64,000 nt of DNA, taken from DATKZM01 sp035527975 (lineage in GTDB: Bacteria > Pseudomonadota > Alphaproteobacteria > JAPULJ01). Location: positions 1-64,000 of the forward strand of contig DATKZM010000030.1 in the NCBI GenBank assembly GCA_035527975.1, given 5' to 3'. Numbering within the stretch: the first letter of the stretch is position 1; every line of letters starts with the position of its first letter. The position numbers were made by a program, and so were the translations under genes. Below are positions 24,373 to 33,031 of this stretch, one piece after another. Below the pieces are notes generated by a model. It was given only the letters and a program-made list of their open reading frames with translations, was not told where the DNA came from and searched no databases.

Positions 24373-25310
24373 GGCCGCTTTCGGATTATCTGCTTGCCGC
24401 TTTCCCGGTAGCGTCGCCAAAGCGCGCCGAAGCGCGCATCCGTGCCGGCGTCGTGATCCTTGGCGCCGGCCCAGTGGATGAAGATGAGCTTGCGGCCGGC
24501 GGCGTCGCGAAAGGTGCCGTTGTCGGCGACGACGCCGTCTTCCTGGTAAAAGCTGACATCCGAGAGATCGGGCGTCACCGCGCTGACCGGCCGCAGCGCC
24601 AGCCCCCGCATATGCGCGGCGAAATTGATCAGCGGCTGGCTATAGACCTGGTCCTGGCGCAGCGCGCGATAGAGCGAGAGTTCCTCGCGCGTCGTCTCCA
24701 TGATCTGGTCGGAGGTGAGAAAGCGGCGCGAGGTCGCGAAGAAGCCGTCGCTGAACAGCGGCCCCGCGGCAAGCTGCGGGACCCGCTCGTAGCCGGGCTT
24801 GTAGACCCAGCCGGGGGTTTCGCTCGCATAGACGAGTTCGGCCTTGCCCGCCGCCAGCACGTCTTTTAGCGGCGCGAAGCTCTGCAGCACGATCGTGTCG
24901 ATATCGATATAGATCGTGGTCGCGAAGGGCAGGTCGAAGACCGCGATCTTGCGCACTTTGTGGCGCCGGTAGCGGTTGCGCGGATAGAGGGTGCGCGCGA
25001 ACCGGTCGATGTCGCGGAAATCGCGGTCGGCAACCTCGAACCCATGGTCGGCGGCGGCGGCGGCGGTGCGGGTCATGTCCTTGTGATAGGGGATGACGAC
25101 CGCGGGCATGTCGGGGTTGTGGTCGCGGAAGCTGCGCAGGAAGGGCAGGAACCATTCGTGGACGCGGTCGTTCGCCAGCACCGCAACGCCGCAATCCGTG
25201 TCCGTTTCCGCGTTCGCTTCTGTGCTCGTTTCTGTATTTGGGGGTGAATTCGGTGCAGCCAAGTTCAACCGGTCCGTGGTCCGAGGCGCGCCGGCGGAGG
25301 CGCCTGCCAA
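24369..25310 (-). CDS. GT8-like glycosyltransferase (GT-A fold)
   Basis: A 313-residue protein of the nucleotide-diphospho-sugar transferase type. It has GVAVLANDRVHEWFLPFLRS at the start of the fold, KVRKIAVFDLPF and a metal-binding DxD in TIYIDIDTIVL. Near the end IFIHWAGAKDHD supplies a histidine that GT8 enzymes use as a metal ligand. The first 35 residues are low-complexity and rich in Thr, Asn and Pro, so the TTG start at 25310 may be too far upstream. It converges on the GT2 gene. The sugar is unknown. Confidence 0.7.
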   Translation of the reverse strand: MAGASAGAPRTTDRLNLAAPNSPPNTETSTEANAETDTDCGVAVLANDRVHEWFLPFLRSFRDHNPDMPAVVIPYHKDMTRTAAAAADHGFEVADRDFRDIDRFARTLYPRNRYRRHKVRKIAVFDLPFATTIYIDIDTIVLQSFAPLKDVLAAGKAELVYASETPGWVYKPGYERVPQLAAGPLFSDGFFATSRRFLTSDQIMETTREELSLYRALRQDQVYSQPLINFAAHMRGLALRPVSAVTPDLSDVSFYQEDGVVADNGTFRDAAGRKLIFIHWAGAKDHDAGTDARFGALWRRYRESGKQIIRKRP

Positions 25311-25370
25311 TCGGCCGATGTCTTGACCCCTGCGGCGGCGCTTGTCCAGTCGCCGCGCGAGGAATCGTAA

Positions 25371-25958
25371 CTAGCCGGCGTTGCCCATCGCGCCGCGAAG
25401 CACCTTGAGGACGACGTCGATATCCGGCCGGCGGCGGTAGGTCGCCTCGGAAAAGCGGTGGCGGATCACGCCCTTGGGGTCGATGGCGAAGACGATCGGA
25501 TGCGGAATGCCGTGGCCGAACGTGCCCGGCGCATGGTCCTCGTTCAGCAGGCCGAAGGCGCGGATGATCTTCGAGCCCTTGTCGGAAAGCAGCGTGTATT
25601 TGATGCCCCGGCCCTCGGAAAAGTTTTTGATCGCCGACAGGCTGTCATAGCTGATCACGGCGACCTCGTAGCCGAGCGCGCGGACCTCGCCGAGCCGGCG
25701 GTTCCAGGCGACAGCTTCGGCGCGGCAATAGACGCACCAGTCGACCGAGCGGTTGAAAACCAGCAGCAGCCCCCGCTTGCCGGTGAGCGAGGCAAGGTTG
25801 CGGGTCTTGCCGTCCTGGTCGGGCGCGACGAGCTTGACCGGCAGGGGCTGGCCGATCCCGGGACCGCGGCCGAGCTTGTCATAAGCGGGTGCGGCAGCGG
25901 CCAGCGGCGCTGCGAGCATTGCTATCCAGCCCAGCAAAAATATTTGGGTGGCGCGCAT
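25371..25958 (-). CDS. Exported AhpC/TSA-type redoxin
   Basis: A 195-residue protein with a clear Sec signal peptide (MRATQIFLLGWIAMLAAPLAAAAP). A thioredoxin-fold domain follows: LASLTGKRGLLLVFNRSVDW, active-site WCVYCRAE with two cysteines, then GYEVAVISYDSLSAIKNF and a cis-proline-type segment in GIPHPIVFAIDPKGVI. It is probably a periplasmic peroxiredoxin or thiol oxidoreductase. It stands between the lipid locus and recQ without an obvious partner. Confidence 0.85.
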   Translation of the reverse strand: MRATQIFLLGWIAMLAAPLAAAAPAYDKLGRGPGIGQPLPVKLVAPDQDGKTRNLASLTGKRGLLLVFNRSVDWCVYCRAEAVAWNRRLGEVRALGYEVAVISYDSLSAIKNFSEGRGIKYTLLSDKGSKIIRAFGLLNEDHAPGTFGHGIPHPIVFAIDPKGVIRHRFSEATYRRRPDIDVVLKVLRGAMGNAG

Positions 25959-26077
25959 CGGCGGTCTCCCGGATCGATCGGATCAGGCGCTTTGAAGATA
26001 TGGCCGGGGTGTGCCCGATTGAACGGCGCGCGACATCACGTTTTGGCGATCACATTTCGACGATCAAGTGTCGGCGA

Positions 26078-27916
26078 TCAGGGCCGGGCGCTCTCGATCT
26101 CGCGCAGGAAGACGTCGGCGAAGTCCTTGAGCTTGGCCGCACCGACGCCGTAGACCTCGGCAAAACCGTCGCGGTCGGCGGGGCGGCGCGCGGCCATATC
26201 GATCAGCGTCTTGTCGGAGAAGATCGCGTAGGCCGGCACGTCGCGCGCCTTGGCAAGATCGAGACGCAGCGCCTTCAGGCGTTGCAGCAGGCCCGCGCCC
26301 GCATCGTCGAGGCTTTGCGCGGCCGCGGAAGTTGCCGTGCGGCGCGCCGATTTCGGCACGGTGATGGTATCGGGACGATAGCGGAATTCGCCCTCGTCCT
26401 GCATCAGCCGCGCGCCGGCTTGCGTTGCGCGCAGCCCGCCATAGCCGGCGATGTCGATTTCGAGCAGCCCGGCCGCGACCATCTGGCGGATGATGCCGCT
26501 CCACTCGCCGGTTGCGCGCTCCTTGCCGAGCCCGAAGCTCGGCAACTCGTCATGGCGTGCCTTGGAAATTTTTTCGTTCTTGGATCCGCGCAGCACGTTG
26601 ATGATATGGACGGCGCCCCAGCGTTGACCGGTTCCGTGCACCGCGGACAACACCATTTGCGCCTCGTGGGTGCCGTCGAGCAGCGCGACCGGGTTGAGGC
26701 AGAGATCGCAGTTGCCGCAGGGCAGGGTCTCCTCGCCGAAGTAGCGCAGCAGCATCGCCCGGCGGCATTCGGGCGCCTCGCAATAGGCAATCAGCGCATC
26801 GAGGCGCTTGTGCTCGCGGCGCCGACGGTCCTCGCCCGCATCTTCCTCCTCGATGAAGGCGCGGCGCATGCGGATATCGTCGAGCCCGTAGAGCAGCATC
26901 GTCTCGGCGGGCTCGCCGTCGCGCCCGGCGCGTCCGATCTCCTGGTAGTAGGCTTCGGGGCTCGCCGGCAGGTCGGTGTGCAGCACATAGCGGATGTCGG
27001 GTTTGTCGATGCCCATGCCGAAGGCGACCGTGGCGACGATGACGACGCCGGGCTCGGTCATGAAGCGGTTTTGGGTATGCGCCTTGTGCGCCGCCTCCAT
27101 CCCGGCATGAAAGGCCAGCGCGGTATGGCCCTGCTCGCACAGGAGCGCGGCGACCTCCTCGGTCTTGCGCCGCGACAGGCAATAGACAATGCCCGAATGC
27201 CCGCGCCGCGCCTCGACGAATTGGCCGGTCTGCGCCTTCCAGCCTTTCTTCAGGGTTACCGCCAGCGACAGGTTGGGGCGGTCGAAGCCGGTGACGACCG
27301 AGACAACGTCGCCGCCGAAGATCTTTGCTTCGATATCGGCCTGGGTCGGCGGGTCGGCGGTGGCGGTGAGGCCAATTATGGGCGTGCCCGGAAAACGCAC
27401 GCGCAGCGCTGCCAGCTCGGCGTATTCGGGCCGGAAGGCCGGGCCCCATTGCGAAATGCAATGCGCCTCGTCGATGGCGAAGAGATCAACACCGAGTCTT
27501 GCCAGCGCACCGAGCATTGCTTCGGTCATCAGCCGTTCGGGCGACAGGTAAAGCAGGCGTATTTCGCCCGCCTGGACGCGGCGCCAGGTCGCGACATTCG
27601 CTGTCCGGTCGAAGTCGGAATTGATGGTCGCGGCGGCAACGCCGTTCAAGCGCAGGGCCTCGACCTGATCGCGCATCAAGGCGACGAGCGGCGAGACGAC
27701 TACCGTGAGCCCGCCCGTCACAAGCGCCGGCACCTGGTAGCAAAGCGACTTGCCCGAACCGGTCGGCATCACCGCGAGCACGTTGCGGCCGTTCAACACG
27801 GCCGCGATCGCTTCGTCCTGGCCGGGCCGCAGAACATCGAAGCCGAAGACGTCCTTAAGGACGGCGCTTACGGCGTCGGTCGGGGCAGTGGATGGGATCG
27901 CGTTGGGAGGGGTCAT
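26078..27916 (-). CDS. recQ: ATP-dependent DNA helicase RecQ
   Basis: A 612-residue superfamily-2 helicase that unwinds forks and recombination intermediates with 3'-5' polarity. Motif I is PTGSGKSLCY near residue 55, the DEAH box is IDEAHCISQWG near 150, and helicase motif VI is in EIGRAGRDG. The RQC zinc cysteines lie in ECRRAMLLRYF and CGNCDLC near 380. A C-terminal HRDC domain (about 530-600) holds ALRLDLAKARDVPAYAIFSD. Length and domain order match the family. It is monocistronic here. Confidence 0.95.
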   Translation of the reverse strand: MTPPNAIPSTAPTDAVSAVLKDVFGFDVLRPGQDEAIAAVLNGRNVLAVMPTGSGKSLCYQVPALVTGGLTVVVSPLVALMRDQVEALRLNGVAAATINSDFDRTANVATWRRVQAGEIRLLYLSPERLMTEAMLGALARLGVDLFAIDEAHCISQWGPAFRPEYAELAALRVRFPGTPIIGLTATADPPTQADIEAKIFGGDVVSVVTGFDRPNLSLAVTLKKGWKAQTGQFVEARRGHSGIVYCLSRRKTEEVAALLCEQGHTALAFHAGMEAAHKAHTQNRFMTEPGVVIVATVAFGMGIDKPDIRYVLHTDLPASPEAYYQEIGRAGRDGEPAETMLLYGLDDIRMRRAFIEEEDAGEDRRRREHKRLDALIAYCEAPECRRAMLLRYFGEETLPCGNCDLCLNPVALLDGTHEAQMVLSAVHGTGQRWGAVHIINVLRGSKNEKISKARHDELPSFGLGKERATGEWSGIIRQMVAAGLLEIDIAGYGGLRATQAGARLMQDEGEFRYRPDTITVPKSARRTATSAAAQSLDDAGAGLLQRLKALRLDLAKARDVPAYAIFSDKTLIDMAARRPADRDGFAEVYGVGAAKLKDFADVFLREIESARP

Positions 27917-28125
27917 GGCAGTCCGAGCAGGATACGCCTTTGCCTGGGTGCGATGAACAGAAAACCGCAGCAGTCGCGCTCGCCCGAGATTGGCTTGGCG
28001 GTCGTGTCCCAGATTGAAATCCTAACGGGACAGTTCCCTGACCGTCCTGCGTGGATGGTTCCCGGGTTGCAAGGGTTTTTGTTGGCGCGGCGATTTGGTC
28101 GGCTGCAGTCTTGCGCCCACAAACA

Positions 28126-28165
28126 AACCGGCTGGGAACGGTTGTCCCCAGCCGGCCCGATTGTT
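28126..28165. terminator. Rho-independent terminator between recQ region and the small secreted gene
   Basis: A 9-bp stem (CCGGCTGGG at 28128-28136 with CCCAGCCGG at 28147-28155) has T-rich flanks in both directions (TTTGTTTG on the minus strand, ATTGTTTT on the plus strand). It ends the minus-strand gene at 28182. Confidence 0.75.
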
Positions 28166-28181
28166 TTCCGTCTTCCAGGTA

Positions 28182-28454
28182 CTAGCAGGCACGCCGCACG
28201 ATCACATAGTTCTGCGGTCCAACGCGCTTGCGCTCGTAGCAGGTCTTCGGGGTAAAAAATTTGGGCCCCACTTTCCTGCGGCCAACAAACCCGTCCTTGG
28301 GGTGGTATGTATTGCCTGCGCCTATTCCCTTGATCTGTTGAAAGATCTGCTCAGCGTGAGCCGGCGAAACGGCCGTAGCGTGAGCCGGCGAAACGGCCAT
28401 GGCGACGGTGGAAATGGCGGCAAATGCCGCCGCGATAAGTGCGGTCTTCTTCAT
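28182..28454 (-). CDS. Small secreted protein, unknown function
   Basis: A 90-residue protein with a Sec signal peptide, MKKTALIAAAFAAISTVAMA, cleaved around AHA. The start has AAAGGA eight bases upstream. Just after the signal is an exact 8-residue duplication, AVSPAHAT then AVSPAHAE, reflecting a 24-bp tandem repeat in the DNA. The mature part is basic (GRRKVGPKFF, CYERKRVGPQNY) and ends in Cys, with a second Cys that could form a disulfide. No family was recognised. Confidence 0.7.
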   Translation of the reverse strand: MKKTALIAAAFAAISTVAMAVSPAHATAVSPAHAEQIFQQIKGIGAGNTYHPKDGFVGRRKVGPKFFTPKTCYERKRVGPQNYVIVRRAC

Positions 28455-28482
28455 GATCTTAGTCCTTTCGGGCATGGGTGAC

Positions 28483-28499
28483 GGGAACACTGTGTTCCC
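28483..28499. repeat. Inverted repeat in the upstream region of the small secreted gene
   Basis: GGGAACA and TGTTCCC are separated by CTG, 28 bp before the start codon on the minus strand. It may be an operator or a 5' leader hairpin. Confidence 0.4.
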
Positions 28500-28829
28500 T
28501 GTTGTTGACGCCACATTGCCCGAAGCACGCACAAACAGCAGTGTCGGCGGTCACTGATGGTCAGGAAAGCTGGGAAAATCTCAGATCAGACAAAAACACC
28601 GCCAAGCGGCGTATCCGTTGCCGCCGGTCCGGGCGCGGCTATTCCGGCCAACCGGAATTCCCATAAACTACGGCATCCCGCGACGACCCGTGGAGGCGTC
28701 GGGCGACGCTCACGATTGCCCAGCCGCGTTGCTGTGTGGTGGCGGACAAGGAGGGGGCGGCGGCTAGATCAAGATCGTCTGAGATCGCCGCGATCCGGGA
28801 CGCGACCTTAAATCTCTCTCATTAGTTTG
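28500..28829. other. Intergenic, no gene seen
   Basis: About 330 bp between the small secreted gene (its promoter lies at the left end) and the hairpin at 28831. Overlapping short frames lack protein-like features. Nothing further was recognised. Confidence 0.4.
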
Positions 28830-28830
28830 A

Positions 28831-28880
28831 CGCACGATTCGCGCGTCACATCAGATCACTGTGACGCGTGAATCGTGCGC
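28831..28880. terminator. Long hairpin next to the MBL-hydrolase stop codon
   Basis: Near-perfect 20-bp arms (CGCACGATTCGCGCGTCAC and GTGACGCGTGAATCGTGCG) carry one mismatch and an 11-nt loop. The arm ends at the first base of the TAG stop of the minus-strand gene. There is no long T-tract, so it may act as a stabiliser, a terminator or a REP-like element. Confidence 0.6.
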
Positions 28881-29761
28881 TAGAGGTCCTGAAAGCCGAA
28901 AGCGTCGCCGCGGCGGATGACGCGGCCCGCCGTCGGTGTCGGGAAATGCGCGGTCAGCAATGCCGTGTCCGTCTCGGCGACGTCGTCGATCAAGCGGATG
29001 CGGGTTTGCGCCGACTGCGCGGGATCGCTGCAGAACCGCGTTGAGAGGCCGAGATCAGCGAACTGGGCCGGCGTATGAATGGCGTCTCCCACCAGCAGCG
29101 CGCGGGCGCCCTCGCGCTCGACCCGGATGACGATGTTGCCCGGCGTGTGGCCGGGGGCCGGCTCCAGCCAGATGCCGTGGTCGATCTCATGGTCGTCGGC
29201 GACGAACTGGGCCCGGCCTGCCTCCACCACCGGCAGCACGCTGTCGTTGAACGAGCCGTGATTGAGTGGCTCATCGGGCACGGCGGCGCGGTTCTCCACC
29301 TCCCAATACTCGTATTCGCGCTTGGCGAAAACGTAGGTCGCGTTGGGAAACGTCGGCACCCAGCGTCCATCGAGCAGCTGCGTGTTCCAGCCGACATGAT
29401 CGGCATGAAGATGGGTGCACAGCACGATATCGATATCGTCCGGGCTGACGCCATGCCGCGCAAGGTTGTCAAGAAACGGAAACTTGGCCTGGTGCCAGGG
29501 CGGACGGGCCGGGCGCTCCTTGTCGTTGCCGACGCAAGCGTCGACGAGAATAGTTCGGGTCGGCGTGCGCACCAGCAGCGAATGGAAAGACAGGATGAGG
29601 TTCCGGCTGGCCGGATCGGCGTAGCGCGGCATCAGCCAATCGGCGTTCGCGTCAAGCAGGTCGGGCGGCGCGCCGGGCAGCAGGAAGTCGAGCCCGAAGA
29701 TCGGGCCCTCCTGCTCCAGAACGCGGTCGATCCGGATATCGCCGAGGGTCAGTGTCTGCAT
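28880..29761 (-). CDS. MBL-fold metallohydrolase
   Basis: A 293-residue metallo-beta-lactamase-fold hydrolase. The binuclear metal motif is THLHADHVGW near residue 117, with later ligands in PAPGHTPGN and GDAIHTPAQ and a final histidine in LTAHFPTP. The long N-terminal loop (GPIFGLDFLLPGAPPDLLDANADWL) resembles the AHL lactonase/quorum-quenching and glyoxalase-II-like branches. ATG 29761 was preferred over ATG 29800 because the conserved strand starts there. It runs divergently from the TRAP operon. The substrate is not evident. Confidence 0.85.
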   Translation of the reverse strand: MQTLTLGDIRIDRVLEQEGPIFGLDFLLPGAPPDLLDANADWLMPRYADPASRNLILSFHSLLVRTPTRTILVDACVGNDKERPARPPWHQAKFPFLDNLARHGVSPDDIDIVLCTHLHADHVGWNTQLLDGRWVPTFPNATYVFAKREYEYWEVENRAAVPDEPLNHGSFNDSVLPVVEAGRAQFVADDHEIDHGIWLEPAPGHTPGNIVIRVEREGARALLVGDAIHTPAQFADLGLSTRFCSDPAQSAQTRIRLIDDVAETDTALLTAHFPTPTAGRVIRRGDAFGFQDL

Positions 29762-29994
29762 ATATGCCCCGTAGTCTCGCCGGCCGGCACCGGCCCCCAT
29801 CACAGGCAAATCCTCCCACGATTCGCCCGGCATTGCACGGGAGTGTCCGCCATCGCCGCGAGGCTCCGCCCCCATGTTTCCTTTTGGCCGGGGTTCCAGT
29901 AGTCTTTCCCGAGACTTGGGAAGGCTGCGCGCCGGCGTCGAGATAATCGGGCGGGGCGGCCGACCGCAACCCAAGCGTCACCAGGGAGGACACC

Positions 29995-30954
29995 ATGAAG
30001 CATGTCATCACGACAGGAGCTGCCGCTTTCGCGCTGCTCGCAACGGGCATCGCCCAGGCCGAGACCGTCGGCATCGCCGCATCGAGGAAAGGCTCGCTCT
30101 ACGACCGCGCCGGGACGGTGATCGCCAAGGTCGCCACCAACCAGGGCGGGTTGCGCGCCACTTTGCGCAATTTCACCAGCCCCAACGTCTATATCCCGAC
30201 CATCAATAAGGGCCAGGTCGATTTCGGCCTTGCCAACGAATACGAGATCGCGATCGCGGTCACCGGCGACGGCCACTTCAAGGGACGCAAGCATCCGAAT
30301 TTGCGCGCCGTGTTCATCATGTTCCCGCTGCGCAACGGCTTTTTCGTGCGCGCGGACTCCAAGTACAAGACCATCGCCGATCTGAGGGGTGCGCGCTCGG
30401 CGGACGGCTATGTCGCCCAGAAGGTCGTCCTCAATCTGATCGACGCCCATTTGGAAACCGCCGGCCTGACCCGCAAGGATCTGCGGCCGGTTCCGGTGGC
30501 GAACATTGTCGCCGGCGCCAACGCTTTCATCTCCGGCAAGACCGACGTCTTCCTCTTCGCCATGGGCGCGCCCAAGGTCCGCGAAGCCCATGCCAAGATC
30601 GGTATCCGCGCGCTGGCGATCCCTAGGTCGGATGCGAATCTGGCCAAGATGCGCAAGCACATGCCAGTCGCCTATTTTAAGCGCGAGGTGCCGGGCAAGC
30701 ATAATCCGGGCGTCACCGCGCCGATGTATGCGCTGACCTACGATGCGCTGGTCTTCGCCCACAAGGGCACGAGCGCGGCGAAGGTCTACAAGCTGGTCAA
30801 GGCGATGCACGCGAACAAGAAGGCGCTCGCTGCTGCCTGGCCGGTCTACAACCTCTTCAATCCCAAGCGGATGAACAAGAATATGGGCCCGGTCGCCTGG
30901 CACGAGGGCGCCATCAAGTTCTACAAGGAGCAGGGCCTCTGGCCGCCGAAATAG
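29995..30954 (+). CDS. TAXI-type TRAP transporter solute-binding protein
   Basis: A 319-residue periplasmic binding protein with a signal peptide (MKHVITTGAAAFALLATGIAQA). TAXI-family features are the GSLYDRAGTVIAKVATNQGG motif at the start of the mature protein, then NKGQVDFGLANEYE and DLRGARSADGYVA. The start has AGGGAGGA. It lies directly before the fused TRAP permease, as usual for this family, which imports carboxylates or related solutes with a sodium or proton gradient. The cargo is not known. Confidence 0.9.
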   Translation: MKHVITTGAAAFALLATGIAQAETVGIAASRKGSLYDRAGTVIAKVATNQGGLRATLRNFTSPNVYIPTINKGQVDFGLANEYEIAIAVTGDGHFKGRKHPNLRAVFIMFPLRNGFFVRADSKYKTIADLRGARSADGYVAQKVVLNLIDAHLETAGLTRKDLRPVPVANIVAGANAFISGKTDVFLFAMGAPKVREAHAKIGIRALAIPRSDANLAKMRKHMPVAYFKREVPGKHNPGVTAPMYALTYDALVFAHKGTSAAKVYKLVKAMHANKKALAAAWPVYNLFNPKRMNKNMGPVAWHEGAIKFYKEQGLWPPK

Positions 30955-30971
30955 GCCCGGGCAAAGGAAAT

Positions 30972-33011
30972 CTGGGCCAAGTAAGTCGGGGCCAGGCTGT
31001 ATCGGGCGCGGCCAGGTCGGAGGACGAGGCGGATAGCGGCGGTGATGCGGCCGACCCGCGGCCGGGTTGGCTGCGGGCGGCGACGGGGGGTGCGGCGACC
31101 GGCATCACGCTGATCTCGCTGCTGTGGGCGCTGGAGGTCTTCCAGCGCCTGGGCCTCAACCTCTATCCCGGCCAGTACCTGGCGGCGATCCTCGCCTTCG
31201 CGCTGTCGCTCGCCTTTTTGCACCTGCCCGCCAGGCGGCGCACGCCGCGGCTCACCGCGCCGTGGTACGACGTCGTGCTGGCGGTGCTCGGCTTCGCGGT
31301 CGGCTGGTACATGGCGTTCCACTATCCGCGCCTGGCGGAGATGTATTCCGAGACGCCGTGGGACAGCGTCACCATCGGGCTTATCCTGGTGCCGATGATG
31401 ATCGAGGCGCTGCGGCGCGGCACCGGCATCACGCTGCCGATTATCGTCGGCGCGTTCATCGCCTATGGCCTGCTGGGGCACCATCTGAGCGGCAGGTTCT
31501 CCGCCCAGCAGGTTAACTGGGACGTCTATGCCGGGCTGCTCGCCTTCGACGGCAATGCGATCCCCGGCGGGCCGCTGGCGATCGCCTGCAGCATCGTCGT
31601 TGCATTCGTCTTTTTCGGCACGCTCCTCAACGCGACCCACGGCTCGCATTTCTTTACCGAGCTCGCCCAGGTCGCAATGGGCCGCTTCCGCGGCGGCTCG
31701 GCCAAGATCGCAGTGGTGGCCTCCGCGCTCTTCGGCTCGATCTCGGGCAGCGCCGTCGCCAACGTGGTCGCCACCGGCGTCGTCACCATCCCGATGATCA
31801 AGCGCGGCGGCTATCCCGCCCATAGGGCCGCCGCGATCGAGGCCGTCGCCTCCACGGGCGGCCAGCTGCTGCCGCCCGTCATGGGCGCCGCCGCCTTCCT
31901 GATCGCCGATTTCCTGGAGACGTCCTACGCCAGTGTTGTGATCGCAGCACTGGTGCCGGGGCTTTTCTATTACTTCGCGCTCTTCGTGCAGACCGATCTG
32001 GAAGCGGCGCGCGACGGGTTGGCTGCCCTGAAGCGCTCCGACATTCCACGCGCTCGCAGCTTGCTGCCGGGCTGGGTCTTCGTGGTGCCCTTCGCGGTGC
32101 TGATCTTCGCCCTCTTCGAGCTCAACTGGCTGCCGCAGACGGCTGCGATCTTTGCCGCCGCGGGGCTGCTGGCGTTCTCGCTGGTGTTCGGCTATCGCGG
32201 TTTCCGGCCGCCGATCCGCACGCTTTTCGACGCTGTGCGAAAAACCGGCGTTGCCGTGCTCGATATCATCCTGATCGCGGCCGGGGCGGGCGTCGTCATC
32301 GGCGTGCTTTCCAATTCTGGCCTCGGCTTCACCTTCACCAACGTGCTGGTGCAGCTCGGCTCCGGGAGCCTGCTGGCGCTGCTGCTGCTGGCCGCCGCGG
32401 TGTGCATCGTGCTCGGCATGGGTCTGCCGACGGTCGGCGTCTATGTGCTGCTGGCGGCGCTTGTCGCGCCGGGGCTGGTCGAGGTCGGCGTGAACCCGAT
32501 GGCAGCGCATCTCTACGTCATGTATTTCGGCATGCTCTCGATGATCACGCCGCCGGTGGCGATCGCGGCCTATGCGGCGGCGGGCATCGCGAACTCCGAT
32601 CCGGTGCGCACCGGTCTTGCCGCCGTCCGCTTCGGCTGGCTGGCCTATGTGATCCCGTTCCTTTTCGTGCTGTCGCCGACGCTGATCCTGGTCGGCGAGA
32701 CGCTTGAGATCGCGGCGGCGATCGCGGCGGCGGCGGTCGGCGTCTGGCTGGTCTCGATCGCGATCACCGGCTATCTGGTGCGCAAGATCGGCTGGGCCCC
32801 GCGCGCGCTGTTTCTCGTGGCCGGGCTCCTGGCCTTGGCGCCGCAGACGGCCTTTGCCGGCGCAGGCTACGTCGCGCTTGGCGGGGTGCTCGCAGGACTG
32901 GCCATGGCGGGGTATGAATTGTTGATCCATAGGGCGCGCCGCGGGATCGGCGCTGCCTCGACCGCCGGCGGGGCGGAACGAAATGGTCAAAAGCCCGAAA
33001 AGGGCGGATAA
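30972..33011 (+). CDS. Fused TRAP transporter permease (DctQM-type)
   Basis: An integral membrane protein with about 16 hydrophobic helices, combining the small and large TRAP permease subunits. Large-subunit motifs include GGLLLPPVMGAAAF-like QLLPPVMGAAAFLIADFLE and GLPTVGVYVLLAALVAP. The start is a problem: the open frame extends back to about 30957 and includes the expected first helix (GITLISLLWALEVFQRL), but it contains no ATG, GTG or TTG before 31218. A CTG at 30972 with AAAGGAAA before it is a guess. If translation began at 31218 the first helix would be lost. Confidence 0.8.
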   Translation: MGQVSRGQAVSGAARSEDEADSGGDAADPRPGWLRAATGGAATGITLISLLWALEVFQRLGLNLYPGQYLAAILAFALSLAFLHLPARRRTPRLTAPWYDVVLAVLGFAVGWYMAFHYPRLAEMYSETPWDSVTIGLILVPMMIEALRRGTGITLPIIVGAFIAYGLLGHHLSGRFSAQQVNWDVYAGLLAFDGNAIPGGPLAIACSIVVAFVFFGTLLNATHGSHFFTELAQVAMGRFRGGSAKIAVVASALFGSISGSAVANVVATGVVTIPMIKRGGYPAHRAAAIEAVASTGGQLLPPVMGAAAFLIADFLETSYASVVIAALVPGLFYYFALFVQTDLEAARDGLAALKRSDIPRARSLLPGWVFVVPFAVLIFALFELNWLPQTAAIFAAAGLLAFSLVFGYRGFRPPIRTLFDAVRKTGVAVLDIILIAAGAGVVIGVLSNSGLGFTFTNVLVQLGSGSLLALLLLAAAVCIVLGMGLPTVGVYVLLAALVAPGLVEVGVNPMAAHLYVMYFGMLSMITPPVAIAAYAAAGIANSDPVRTGLAAVRFGWLAYVIPFLFVLSPTLILVGETLEIAAAIAAAAVGVWLVSIAITGYLVRKIGWAPRALFLVAGLLALAPQTAFAGAGYVALGGVLAGLAMAGYELLIHRARRGIGAASTAGGAERNGQKPEKGG

Positions 33012-33031
33012 GGCAAAGACCGGGGGGACCG

